Assembly (NCBI GenBank): GCA_919902735.1 | Contig: CAKKRM010000023.1 | Coordinates: forward strand, 1 to 36,150 | DNA: 36,150 nucleotides | Reading direction: 5' to 3' | DNA from: Anaerolineales bacterium | Lineage (GTDB): Bacteria > Chloroflexota > Anaerolineae > Anaerolineales > Villigracilaceae | Shown: piece by piece, positions 16,187-24,377 of the stretch | Position numbering within the stretch: position 1 is the first letter of the stretch | Layout of the letters: each line of letters opens with the position of its first letter | Notes under the pieces: generated by a model | The model's database searches: none | The model's input: the letters and a program-made list of their open reading frames with translations, nothing else | What the model was told of the DNA's origin: nothing | Position numbers and translations under genes: made by a program

Positions 16187-17332
16187 ATGTCATTAGAAAA
16201 CCTAACTCCCCGCGCCGCATCTGAGCGAACGATGCACAACGAACGCATGGTGCATGCCGATTTCAATCTGGCGCCCTTCACCATCGCCTGGGAAGTGACA
16301 CGTGCCTGCGCGTATGCCTGTGTTCATTGCCGCGCGGATGCGATGCACACGCCCGACCCAAACGAATTGAACACGGAAGAAGCGCTTCACCTCATCGACC
16401 GTCTGGCGGATTTTGGTTCCCCGATCCTGATCTTCACAGGTGGCGACCCGATGATGCGCAAGGATTTGCATGAGTTGATCGCGTATGCCACGCAAAAAGG
16501 TCTACGTTGTTCGTTAACCCCGACCGCCACCGCACTGCCAACAACCGCACGGCTTGAGAAAGTGCGTGATGCAGGGATTCGCCGCATTGCACTCTCACTG
16601 GATGCGCCCAGCGCAGAGATCCACGATAATTTTCGGCAGGTTGCCGGCTCATGGCAGCGCACGATGGATATTTTGCACCGTGCTCAGGAGATCGGGATCA
16701 GTGTGCAGGTGAATACGACCATTTCAAAACATAATGTTGATATTCTCGATGAAATGGTGCCATTCATTCAGGAGGTAGGTGCGGTGCAATGGTCGCTGTT
16801 CTTCCTTGTGCCGACGGGACGTGCTCAGGTCAAAAACATGATCTCCGCTGAAGAACACGAGCGTACTTTCAATTGGCTGTATGACCTTTCCAAGACTGCT
16901 CCATTTGACATTAAATCCACGGCTGCACCTATGTATCGCCGTGTGGCGATCGAGCGTAAACGCGCAGAACAGGGCGGTGATCATCCCGTCACTTTTCAGG
17001 GCGCTGGTTTTCAATATGCAGATGGACTCAATCGCCCAACACGCGGCGTCAATGACGGAAATGGTTTCCTGTTTATCTCCCATGTGGGAGACATTCAACC
17101 GTCTGGCTTTTTGCCACTCACAGCAGGCAACGTCCGCACGGATGATGTGATCGATGTCTACCGTAACTCACAACTATTCACCGACCTGCGAACTCCTGAC
17201 AAGATCAAGGGGCGCTGCGGCATCTGCGAATACCGCGATGTGTGCGGCGGTCAGCGTGGGCGCGCCTATGGCGTGACTGGAGATTATCTTGAATCCGACC
17301 CAGCCTGTGTATATATTCCCCAAGGAGCGTAA
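16187..17332 (+). CDS. Radical SAM/SPASM protein in the haem operon (TIGR04053-like)
   Basis: This is a radical SAM enzyme of 381 residues with the 4Fe-4S motif C41-x3-C45-x2-C48 (CAYACVHC), followed by IFTGGDPMMRKDL and SLDAPSAEIHDNFR. A C-terminal SPASM-type cluster has C344, C347 and C353 (CGICEYRDVCGG) and a later C374. The overall pattern resembles the family that includes NirJ and AhbC/AhbD of alternative haem synthesis and the TIGR04053 group. Its place between hemB and hemQ suggests a role in haem formation, perhaps oxygen-independent processing of coprohaem, but no reaction can be assigned. It is not HemN, whose Cys motif and length differ. Its 3' end carries an AAGGAG that serves hemQ. 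Confidence 0.85.
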   Translation: MSLENLTPRAASERTMHNERMVHADFNLAPFTIAWEVTRACAYACVHCRADAMHTPDPNELNTEEALHLIDRLADFGSPILIFTGGDPMMRKDLHELIAYATQKGLRCSLTPTATALPTTARLEKVRDAGIRRIALSLDAPSAEIHDNFRQVAGSWQRTMDILHRAQEIGISVQVNTTISKHNVDILDEMVPFIQEVGAVQWSLFFLVPTGRAQVKNMISAEEHERTFNWLYDLSKTAPFDIKSTAAPMYRRVAIERKRAEQGGDHPVTFQGAGFQYADGLNRPTRGVNDGNGFLFISHVGDIQPSGFLPLTAGNVRTDDVIDVYRNSQLFTDLRTPDKIKGRCGICEYRDVCGGQRGRAYGVTGDYLESDPACVYIPQGA

Positions 17333-18028
17333 ATGACCACGGATACGACCGAACAATCTCTACGCACGTTCAACCACTACTCTTTATTTTCCTTCAAGGA
17401 TGCTTACTGGTTATTGAGTGCGGATGAACGTGCGAACTTCCACAAAAACTGGCTGGCTGCCTTGCGTGCTTCCTCCCAAAAAGTGGACCTGTTTCAAGGC
17501 ACTGAACATGACATAGACCTGATTGTCTGGTCTGCTTTAACGGTAAAAGACAATCAGGATGCTGCCACCTTCTTTAAGAAATTTGCAAAAGCGTTGGCTC
17601 CTTATCGCCATCTGATCGAACAAAAGGATTCACTCTGGGGCTTTACGCGTCCTTCCCAATATTCGAAGGCTCGCTCCAAACAGGAAATCGATCCGTTCTC
17701 GGATGAGCACAAGCCATACCTGATCATTTATCCGTTTTCCAAAACAACCGAATGGTACTTGATGAGCCGCGAGGCACGCCAGGGCATGATGAACGAGCAT
17801 ATCCGCATCGGAAAGCAATACGAAGACATCAGCCAATTGCTGCTTTATTCTTTTGGTTTGCAGAATCAGGAATTCGTTGTGGTGTACGAGACCGATGACC
17901 TGACCCGCTTCTCTGACCTGGTCAACGAACTACGCGACACCGAAGCGCGGCGTTACACCCTGCGTGATACGCCACTGCACACCGCCATCTACCACCCTGC
18001 CGAAGAGACCCTTGCCTTATGGAAATGA
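17333..18028 (+). CDS. hemQ: Coprohaem decarboxylase HemQ (ChdC), chlorite dismutase family
   Basis: ChdC converts iron-coproporphyrin III (coprohaem) to haem b using peroxide. The 231-residue protein matches the chlorite dismutase-like fold. YPFSKTTEWYLMSREARQGM (Y133 at the position of the catalytic Tyr) is followed by MNEHIRIGKQY with the probable haem ligand H156. Then come LLYSFGLQNQEFVVVYETDD and RDTEARRYTLRDTPLHTA. Residue roles are assigned by pattern from the family. The adjoining hemE, hemH and hemY fit the coproporphyrin-dependent pathway, so coprohaem decarboxylation is more likely than chlorite detoxification. The start follows the previous stop directly, with AAGGAG upstream; the end overlaps hemE. 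Confidence 0.88.
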   Translation: MTTDTTEQSLRTFNHYSLFSFKDAYWLLSADERANFHKNWLAALRASSQKVDLFQGTEHDIDLIVWSALTVKDNQDAATFFKKFAKALAPYRHLIEQKDSLWGFTRPSQYSKARSKQEIDPFSDEHKPYLIIYPFSKTTEWYLMSREARQGMMNEHIRIGKQYEDISQLLLYSFGLQNQEFVVVYETDDLTRFSDLVNELRDTEARRYTLRDTPLHTAIYHPAEETLALWK

Positions 18029-19065
18029 ATAGCCGTTTTTTACAAGCTTGCCACCGTCAACCTGTTGACGCAACCCCAGTCTGGTTCATGCGCCAGGCAG
18101 GACGTTACATGCCTGAATACCGCGCCATCCGTGAGAAGTATTCACTGCTCGAAATTTGTTACCAGCCCGAGCTCGCTGCCGAAGTGACGCTACAACCCGT
18201 CCGTGCTTTTGGCGTGGATGCGGCGATTCTCTTCGCTGACATTCTGCTGCCCGCCATTCCGCTCGGTGTCGGGCTTGAGTTTGCCAAGGGTGAAGGTCCC
18301 GTGTTGCAGAATCCTGTTCGCACGATGGAAGATGTCAGGGCGCTTAAACCTGTCGATGCAGAAACAGATCTCGGCTACGTCATGGAAGCGATCCGCATCC
18401 TGCGCAGGGAACTTACGGACACGCCGCTGATCGGCTTCTGCGGCGCGCCGTTCACGGTCGCGTCCTACATCATCGAAGGCGGTTCATCGCGCGAATTTCT
18501 CAAAACCAAAACGATGATGTATTCCGCGCCTGACGTTTTCCATGCCCTGATGGCTAAGCTCGCCGACGTGTTCAGCGATTATCTGACGGCGCAGATTCGC
18601 GCGGGGGCACAGGCGGTGCAGGTCTTTGATTCGTGGGTCGGCGCGCTCAGCCCATCGGATTATGAGACGTTTGTTTTGCCGTATTCGCAAAAACTGCTCA
18701 AAGCCACGCAGGCAATGAACGTGCCCGTCATCCATTTTGGGACGAACACGACGACGCTCCTGCCATTGATGAAACGTGCGGGCGGCGACGTGATCGGACT
18801 CGACTGGCGCATCCCACTTGACGACGGCTGGTCGCTGCTCGGAGACGATGTCGCCGTTCAAGGGAATCTTGACCCCATCACGCTCTTTGCGCCTCTCCCT
18901 GAACTCAAAGCACGTGTGCATGATGTATTGCGCCGCGCGAATGGCAAACCTGGTCACATCTTCAATTTGGGACATGGCATTTTGCAACATACACCTGTTG
19001 ACAGTGTGAAGGCAGTTGTAGATATGGTGCATGAATATTCCTCAGAGCAGGTAGGTGTTAAATGA
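18019..19065 (+). CDS. hemE: Uroporphyrinogen decarboxylase HemE
   Basis: The enzyme decarboxylates the four acetates of uroporphyrinogen III to give coproporphyrinogen III. The family signatures are PVWFMRQAGRYMPEYR near the start, AAILFADILLP, GFCGAPFTVASYIIEGG, VFDSWVGALSP, VIHFGTNT and FNLGHGILQHTP. At 348 residues it is full length. It overlaps hemQ. A second ATG at 18025 would give the ATGA overlap used at other junctions in this operon and removes only two residues. Its own stop overlaps the following membrane gene in the same manner. Confidence 0.96.
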   Translation: MEMNSRFLQACHRQPVDATPVWFMRQAGRYMPEYRAIREKYSLLEICYQPELAAEVTLQPVRAFGVDAAILFADILLPAIPLGVGLEFAKGEGPVLQNPVRTMEDVRALKPVDAETDLGYVMEAIRILRRELTDTPLIGFCGAPFTVASYIIEGGSSREFLKTKTMMYSAPDVFHALMAKLADVFSDYLTAQIRAGAQAVQVFDSWVGALSPSDYETFVLPYSQKLLKATQAMNVPVIHFGTNTTTLLPLMKRAGGDVIGLDWRIPLDDGWSLLGDDVAVQGNLDPITLFAPLPELKARVHDVLRRANGKPGHIFNLGHGILQHTPVDSVKAVVDMVHEYSSEQVGVK

Positions 19066-19436
19066 ATTGGCTCGGTGTAGTCGCTGCACTGACTGCCTTT
19101 CTTAGCATCTGGGCAGGGCATGTTGCAGTACGAAAAATCGAATTCAGCTCGCCAACGATTTGGATTCCTACCTTGATCTTTGCCATAGGCGGCATTGTTG
19201 TGGAATTCATTTCACTATCCACAAGTAACCGACTTCTGTCAGCGGCTCTTGGCATCTTTGGCATCACTCTCCTATGGGATGCGCTTGAATTTACTCGTCA
19301 GCAAAACCGTATCAAAAAGGGGCATGCTCCTGCCAACCCAAACAACCCCCGTCATACCAGCATTCTTGCAGACGCGAACTTCCATGCAACGACTCTCGAT
19401 CTGTTGAAACGAGAACCGACTGGAGAGCAAATATGA
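19062..19436 (+). CDS. Small membrane protein, DUF4491-like
   Basis: The 124-residue protein has about three hydrophobic segments (LGVVAALTAFLSIWAGHVAV, then IWIPTLIFAIGGIVVEFISL, then LLSAALGIFGITLLWDALEF) and a polar tail. The block GIFGITLLWDALEFTRQQNR, ending in KKGHAPANP, parallels the end of the next protein, so the two appear to be paralogues. The DUF4491 link is tentative. Coupled by ATGA overlaps to hemE before and the paralogue after, it is part of the haem operon. Its function is unknown. Confidence 0.7.
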   Translation: MNWLGVVAALTAFLSIWAGHVAVRKIEFSSPTIWIPTLIFAIGGIVVEFISLSTSNRLLSAALGIFGITLLWDALEFTRQQNRIKKGHAPANPNNPRHTSILADANFHATTLDLLKREPTGEQI

Positions 19437-19765
19437 ACTACTTCGGGTTGCTCACTGGAGTTGCCACCTTGCTCATCATCGGGCTTGGTTTTCCACTTGT
19501 CATTCAAGGCGAACGGCGCTTTGGGTATTTGTGGTGGCCCTATATGCTGGGCATTGGCATTGCATTGATCGTCGCTTCTTTATTTATTTATATGGAGTGG
19601 CTTGCCGTTTTCATCGGCGTAGTTGGCGCGACTTTCATTTGGGGTTCAACTGAATTGAAAGAGCAGGCTGTCCGCACGGAAATCGGCTGGTATCCGTTTA
19701 ACAAAAATAAGATCAGACCACCTTTTGAACATATTATCAAAAAATGGAGAGCACCACATTTATGA
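19433..19765 (+). CDS. DUF4491 family small membrane protein
   Basis: The 110-residue protein has three predicted membrane segments: YFGLLTGVATLLIIGLGFPL, a middle segment beginning at LWWPYMLGIGIALIV, and AVFIGVVGATFIWGSTELKE. The start and the GxxGATFIWGSTELKEQ-like end match DUF4491, a family of unknown function. It sits between the upstream paralogue and hemH, overlapping both. Conserved placement in a porphyrin operon would suggest help with membrane-bound late steps or porphyrin handling, but that is speculation. Confidence 0.75.
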   Translation: MNYFGLLTGVATLLIIGLGFPLVIQGERRFGYLWWPYMLGIGIALIVASLFIYMEWLAVFIGVVGATFIWGSTELKEQAVRTEIGWYPFNKNKIRPPFEHIIKKWRAPHL

Positions 19766-20676
19766 TCGGTTTATTGGTAATGGCATACGGCGGACCGAAT
19801 ACGATCGACGAAGTAGAACCTTATTTATTGGATGTGCGCGGTTATCGTCCTACTTCACCAGAGATCATCGACGAAGTGCGCGAGCGTTACCGCGAGATCG
19901 GCGGGCGTTCACCAATTCTGGAACAGACACGTGAACAGGCTGCCGCACTCGAAGCTGCCCTGAACGCAGATGGACAGGATTTCAAAGCCTACATTGGCAT
20001 GCGCCATTGGCATCCATATATCAAAGACACGCTTGCTGAAATGCAGGCACAAGGGATCGAAAAAGCGGTTGGGTTGGTCATGGCTCCGCATTATTCGCGC
20101 ATGAGCATTGGCGCGTATTACAACAAGGTCGAAGAAGCCAACTCCCCCGTCGCATTTTCACGCATCGAAGATTGGCATTTGCAGCCAGGCTACATCAATG
20201 CACTGACTAATCGCGTACGTGACGCATTAAAGCGTTTCCCTGAAGAAGTTCGTGCGGAGGTTCCTGTCATCTTCACCGCGCACAGCCTGCCCGAAAAGAT
20301 TTTGGAATGGAACGACCCCTATCCTACGCAACTGCGCGAAACGGTCACCGCAGTGATGGAACAGCTCGGCTCCCAGCCGCATGAATTTGCATTTCAATCC
20401 GCCGCTATTTCCACCATCCCCTGGCTGGGACCCGACGCAGGAGAAGTGATCGAACGGCTGGTATCGGAAGGTAAAAAACATATTTTGCTCTGCCCGATCG
20501 GCTTTGTTTGCGAACACGTTGAAATTCTGTACGACATCGATATCGTTTATCAAAAATTAGCCAGGTCGCTAGGTGTGCAATTGGAGCGTATCGAAATGGT
20601 TCACACCGCACCGCAAATGGTTACTGGACTGGCTGAACTCATCCGCAAAACGGCAAAGGATTCAAACTGGATATGA
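19762..20676 (+). CDS. hemH: Coproporphyrin ferrochelatase HemH (CpfC)
   Basis: The enzyme inserts Fe2+ into coproporphyrin III (or protoporphyrin IX in the classical route). Motifs include LLVMAYGGPNT at the start, YRPTSPEIIDEVRERYREIG and GRSPILEQT. The active-site His lies in VIFTAHSLPEKI, and the family's conserved late acidic block is PIGFVCEHVEILYDIDI. Of two starts, the ATG at 19762 is preferred: it has GGAGAG at the right distance and gives an ATGA overlap with the previous stop. The ATG at 19744 would add six residues without a ribosome binding site. The coproporphyrin substrate is inferred from hemQ in the operon. Confidence 0.95.
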   Translation: MIGLLVMAYGGPNTIDEVEPYLLDVRGYRPTSPEIIDEVRERYREIGGRSPILEQTREQAAALEAALNADGQDFKAYIGMRHWHPYIKDTLAEMQAQGIEKAVGLVMAPHYSRMSIGAYYNKVEEANSPVAFSRIEDWHLQPGYINALTNRVRDALKRFPEEVRAEVPVIFTAHSLPEKILEWNDPYPTQLRETVTAVMEQLGSQPHEFAFQSAAISTIPWLGPDAGEVIERLVSEGKKHILLCPIGFVCEHVEILYDIDIVYQKLARSLGVQLERIEMVHTAPQMVTGLAELIRKTAKDSNWI

Positions 20677-22109
20677 ATCGAATCATCGTCATCGGTGGCG
20701 GGATTGCAGGTCTTTCCGCCGCGTATTACGCAAAGAAAAATATTCCTGACGCAACGATCACCGTTGTCGAATCTGATTCACGTTGGGGCGGCAAGATCAC
20801 GACTGACCGCGTCTCTTTCGACAATGGTCAGTTCATCATCGAGGGTGGGCCTGACACCTTCCTTGCATCCAAGCCCTGGGGCGTGGCATTATGCAAGGAA
20901 TTAGGTCTGAGCGAACGTTTGAATGGCACCAATCCCAATCAGAAAAATACTTATGTGTTGAACAAAGGAAAACTGCTTCCTCTGCCCGATGGGCTGGCGA
21001 TGATGATCCCCACGAACGTTGAAGCGATTCTAAAGACCCGTCTTGTTTCGTGGTTCGGCAAAGCTCGCATGGGATTTGATTTCGTTCAGCCAGCAAAAGC
21101 TGTCAATGGCGATGAAAGCCTGGGCACGTTTGTCAGCCGTCGACTGGGGCGTGAGGCGTATGAGAACCTCATCGAGCCGCTTATGTCTGGCATCTACGCC
21201 GGCGATGGCGATCAACTTTCGCTGGCGTCCACGTTCCCATATTTGCGTGACCTCGAAACCAAATATGGAAGCCTTGCGCGCGGCGCTCTCAAAATGCGTG
21301 CGCAATCGAACGGCAAAGCAGTGCAAGGTTCGCGCTCGGCATTTCTCACACCCACTACAGGTCTTGCTGAGATCGTCGAAGCGTTGGTTAAACACCTTCA
21401 AAGCAATGACGTGAGTTTGCGCCTCAGCACATTGGTTTCTCAAATCTCAAAGATCGATTCTCGTTATATTGTGAAATTGGAAGATGGTTCAAGCCTCGAG
21501 TTTGACTCTGTTATCCTCGCCACGCCAGCCTATGTGAGCGGGACGCTGCTCGCTTCACTCGACCCCGAGCTTGCTGCGACTCTCAAAAGCATTCCCTACG
21601 CCTCAACCGCGACCGTCTCCCTCGTCTACCGACAGAGTGATCTGCCGCGTCCGCTTGACGGATACGGTTACGTCATCCCGCGCCGCGAAGGACGCAAAGC
21701 CCTCGCCTGCACTTGGACCTCCACCAAGTTCCCGCATCGCGCACCCGAAGGCTATGCCCTCATTCGCGTCTTCGTTGGTCGTGCAGGGCAGGATATTCCG
21801 TGGAGTGAAAATAAATTACTTGAACTGGCAAAGGAAGAACTACAGCTTACACTCGGTATCTCCGTAGAGCCACTGTTCTCGCGTGTCTTCATGTGGGACA
21901 AAGCCATGCCGCAGTACAACCTTGGTCATCCTGAGATATTAAAGCGTATTGACGCAGCGCTGGAAAACCATCCTGGTCTGGCACTGGCAGGTAACGGCTA
22001 TCGCGGCATTGGAATTCCCGATTGCATTCATTCCGGTGAATTGGCGGTTGAGCGCGTCCTCAAATTTTCACGTTCAAAAGTTGAAACATTCCAACCTGCC
22101 AACCTGTAA
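20673..22109 (+). CDS. hemY: Coproporphyrinogen/protoporphyrinogen oxidase HemY (CgoX)
   Basis: This FAD-dependent, oxygen-using oxidase makes the aromatic porphyrin. The N-terminal dinucleotide motif is [17 protein letters not shown], followed by [15 protein letters not shown] and [16 protein letters not shown]. Later blocks are [20 protein letters not shown] and the C-terminal FAD segment [20 protein letters not shown]. At 478 residues the length is normal. With hemQ and hemH as neighbours, coproporphyrinogen III is the expected substrate. The start overlaps hemH (ATGA). The last residues ([11 protein letters not shown]) are low-complexity and look derived from the repeat arrays seen at other gene ends here. 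Confidence 0.93.
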   Translation: MNRIIVIGGGIAGLSAAYYAKKNIPDATITVVESDSRWGGKITTDRVSFDNGQFIIEGGPDTFLASKPWGVALCKELGLSERLNGTNPNQKNTYVLNKGKLLPLPDGLAMMIPTNVEAILKTRLVSWFGKARMGFDFVQPAKAVNGDESLGTFVSRRLGREAYENLIEPLMSGIYAGDGDQLSLASTFPYLRDLETKYGSLARGALKMRAQSNGKAVQGSRSAFLTPTTGLAEIVEALVKHLQSNDVSLRLSTLVSQISKIDSRYIVKLEDGSSLEFDSVILATPAYVSGTLLASLDPELAATLKSIPYASTATVSLVYRQSDLPRPLDGYGYVIPRREGRKALACTWTSTKFPHRAPEGYALIRVFVGRAGQDIPWSENKLLELAKEELQLTLGISVEPLFSRVFMWDKAMPQYNLGHPEILKRIDAALENHPGLALAGNGYRGIGIPDCIHSGELAVERVLKFSRSKVETFQPANL

Positions 22110-22129
22110 ATCTTTTTTCGAGGTCAAAT

Positions 22130-23413
22130 ATGAACATCAACAAATCCATCGCTCTCTTTCAAGAAGCACAGACATTATTCCCTGGCGGCGTGAACTCACC
22201 TGTGCGTGCCTTCCGTGCCGTGAGCGGACAGCCGCTCTTCATTGAGCGCGGCGAAGGTCCGTTTCTCTTTGATGTGGACGGCAATCGTTATATTGATTAC
22301 GTTCTCTCGTGGGGCCCTCTTATCACCGGGCACGCTCACCCAAAAGTAGTTGAAGCCATCCAGCAGGCAGCAATCAAGGGAACATCCTATGGTGCGCCGA
22401 GTCCGCTGGAATTGGAATTGGCGAAAAGCATCATGGAGTTCATGCCCAATATCGAGATGATCCGCTTTGTCAATTCGGGAACGGAAGCGACCATGTCTGC
22501 GTTGCGGCTGGCGCGCGCGTACACCAAGCGCGAGAAGATCATCAAGTTCGATGGCTGTTATCACGGTCATGCGGATATGTTGTTGGTTCAGGCAGGTTCA
22601 GGTGTGGCAACTTTGGGTTTGCCTGATTCCCCTGGTGTGCCAAGTGCGGTTGCTGCAGACACGTTGGTCGCGAATTTCAACGACCGTGAATCTGTTGAAG
22701 CCTTGTTCAAAAAATATCCTGACCAGATCGCAGGCATCATTGTTGAGCCTGTGGCTGGCAATATGGGTGTTGTCCCACCGCAGCCTGGCTTCCTCGAAGG
22801 CTTACGCAAACTGACTACTGAATACGGCGCAGTCTTGATCTTTGATGAAGTGATGACAGGCTTCCGCGTCCACAAAGGCGGCGCGCAGACTCTCTACAAC
22901 ATCAAGCCTGACCTGACCACGCTGGGCAAGGTTATCGGCGGTGGGCTTCCTGTTGGTGCCTATGGCGGAAAGAAGGAGATCATGCAACTAGTTGCGCCGC
23001 TTGGTCCGATGTATCAGGCTGGGACATTGTCGGGCAATCCACTGGCGATGAGCGCGGGCATCGCGGCGTTGAGTCTGATTCGGGAAGATGAATGTTGGAG
23101 GAAACTGGAGCAAGCTGCGGGTCGATTGGAAGTGGGAGTTTTGTCCGCAGCAAAACGGGCGGGGATTCCCATCCAACAAACCAGAGTTGGCACGATGTTC
23201 ACGACCTTCTTTAGTGAAACCACACCTGTGGGTTGGAGCACGGTCAAGGTAGCAGATAAAGAGCAGTTTGGGAAATTCTTTCAAAAGATGCTGGCAAACG
23301 GTGTCTATCTTGCGCCGTCGCAGTTTGAAGCAGGATTCATTTCAACCCTGCATACAGATGAGATTATTGATAAGACAATTGAAGCAGTAACGGAGGCATT
23401 TCGCACATGGTAA
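22130..23413 (+). CDS. hemL: Glutamate-1-semialdehyde 2,1-aminomutase HemL (GsaM)
   Basis: This PLP enzyme converts glutamate-1-semialdehyde to 5-aminolevulinate, the step after HemA. It shows [56 protein letters not shown] and [15 protein letters not shown]. The PLP lysine is K267 in [17 protein letters not shown]. The 427-residue length is normal. GAGGT lies before the ATG. The early-pathway enzyme is placed at the end of the operon, far from hemA, so a single transcript would be needed for balanced supply. The stop overlaps the next gene. Confidence 0.97.
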   Translation: MNINKSIALFQEAQTLFPGGVNSPVRAFRAVSGQPLFIERGEGPFLFDVDGNRYIDYVLSWGPLITGHAHPKVVEAIQQAAIKGTSYGAPSPLELELAKSIMEFMPNIEMIRFVNSGTEATMSALRLARAYTKREKIIKFDGCYHGHADMLLVQAGSGVATLGLPDSPGVPSAVAADTLVANFNDRESVEALFKKYPDQIAGIIVEPVAGNMGVVPPQPGFLEGLRKLTTEYGAVLIFDEVMTGFRVHKGGAQTLYNIKPDLTTLGKVIGGGLPVGAYGGKKEIMQLVAPLGPMYQAGTLSGNPLAMSAGIAALSLIREDECWRKLEQAAGRLEVGVLSAAKRAGIPIQQTRVGTMFTTFFSETTPVGWSTVKVADKEQFGKFFQKMLANGVYLAPSQFEAGFISTLHTDEIIDKTIEAVTEAFRTW

Positions 23414-23823
23414 CCGATGGGAAAATTTCTAATGCAGCTTTGGCACGTTATCACTTAGGTTCTGTTCTGATTTGGCTCGGTGTCACGGTTTGGCTGCCGT
23501 TTATTGGTTTGCGATTAGTGGGTGAAAAACCATCTCTGTTTTGGTTTTTGCCGTTTCATTTGATCGGTGTGATCGGTGGAGCGCGACTGCGTTCGTATGC
23601 CCGCAAGGAGTTGGGTATCACACCTGTTAAGAAGAGTATTTTGCAACTCATTGGGCATGGGATGATCTTCCTTGGGATTCTGGTATGGACGCCGTATTTT
23701 TATTTGAAGGTTGTTCATCAGTCCGTTGAAGTGATGGATTATCTGCCGCTTCATTTAGTCGGTGTGCTGGGAGGAGTTGCGATCTTAGGAATTAATTATT
23801 ACCTGGAGAGAAAAACTTACTAA
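23407..23823 (+). CDS. Small four-helix membrane protein with internal repeat
   Basis: The family is not recognised. The 138-residue protein has four hydrophobic segments arranged as two copies of one unit. [19 protein letters not shown] followed by [15 protein letters not shown] parallels [19 protein letters not shown] followed by [16 protein letters not shown]. Each unit has a conserved LPxHLxGVxGG turn, and the single His in each is a possible haem or metal ligand; that is inference. The ATG overlaps the hemL stop and GGAGG precedes it, so it is the last gene of the haem operon. Confidence 0.75.
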   Translation: MVTDGKISNAALARYHLGSVLIWLGVTVWLPFIGLRLVGEKPSLFWFLPFHLIGVIGGARLRSYARKELGITPVKKSILQLIGHGMIFLGILVWTPYFYLKVVHQSVEVMDYLPLHLVGVLGGVAILGINYYLERKTY

Positions 23824-23911
23824 AAAGTTGATGAAGCTATGCCAATCTAAAGGTTCATATTGTTATTTGTGAATTCCTTCTAATCGGTTTTGAAGAACAT
23901 ATCTGTTTTTG

Positions 23912-23944
23912 ATACATGTCTCTGATATTTTCGGAGACATGTAT
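23912..23944 (+). terminator. Terminator-like hairpin after the haem operon
   Basis: The arms ATACATGTCTCTG (23912-23924) and CGGAGACATGTAT (23932-23944) pair along 13 positions with one G-U, around a 7-base loop. An AT-rich stretch TATTTAATTT follows, without a pure U-run. It lies 88 bases after the last operon stop. An operator role is possible, as the sequence is also a long palindrome. Confidence 0.55.
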
Positions 23945-24223
23945 TATTTAATTTGGTTGCACAGCAACAAAGTAGGAAGTAAAAGTTCTGGCAAAAATTT
24001 GATTTCAACTATGTAATATGAACCTCCTTAACCCCGAAGATATAACAAGCAACGAGACACGCCTTGCACTGGTCAAATGGGTGAATTTTTGAAGAATACT
24101 TAGCGACACGTCAGAAAGACCCCCATACAGTTAATTATAAACTCCTGCCAATCGTGCAATTCTTATCCATTGCATGACAAATTTGACATTTCCTTTTGGA
24201 AATGAACTACAGGAGAAAACGTA
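23945..24223. other. Intergenic region before the recombinase module
   Basis: No gene of convincing length or composition is seen. The segment is AT-rich compared with the haem operon. A TTGACA at 24183-24188 followed by a TTTCC/GGAAA inverted repeat might belong to a promoter for the small ORF and recombinase, but no good -10 is visible. No copy of the repeats found on the other side of the recombinase was recognised here. Confidence 0.35.
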
Positions 24224-24322
24224 ATGAAAAAGATGTTGATCGAAATCCTTGCCGTGATTGCCGCACGCATCGCAGCAAAAAGGAGTAAGAATGATTCGGA
24301 AAAATCTTCGCATAAAAAATGA
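24224..24322 (+). CDS. Small hypothetical ORF (32 residues) upstream of the recombinase
   Basis: The ATG has a good AGGAG (24211-24215) eight bases before it. The product has 32 residues: a hydrophobic helix-prone start (MKKMLIEILAVIAARIAAKR) and a short charged tail. It resembles no known family. Composition and ribosome binding site suggest real translation, perhaps a small membrane-associated peptide or a leader for the recombinase transcript. It ends 55 bases before the preferred recombinase start. Confidence 0.4.
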   Translation: MKKMLIEILAVIAARIAAKRSKNDSEKSSHKK

Positions 24323-24377
24323 ATGGTTTTGCAGATGTTAGAATGCGCACATTTTCATTTTGTACATGGAGATTGTA

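Noticed and set aside
16187-17332. Radical SAM gene as HemN (oxygen-independent coproporphyrinogen dehydrogenase)
   Set aside because: The Cys spacing (CxxxCxxC followed by a SPASM-type C-terminus) and overall sequence differ from HemN, which is also longer and lacks SPASM cysteines.
17333-18028. hemQ as a true chlorite dismutase
   Set aside because: It is embedded in a full coproporphyrin-type haem operon and carries the YPxxK...WY block of ChdC; a detoxification role is less likely, though not excluded by sequence alone.
22071-22109. 7-bp array at the hemY 3' end
   Set aside because: The sequence looks repeat-derived (CCAACCTG twice), but the spacing is 8 rather than 7, so it was not counted with the arrays.
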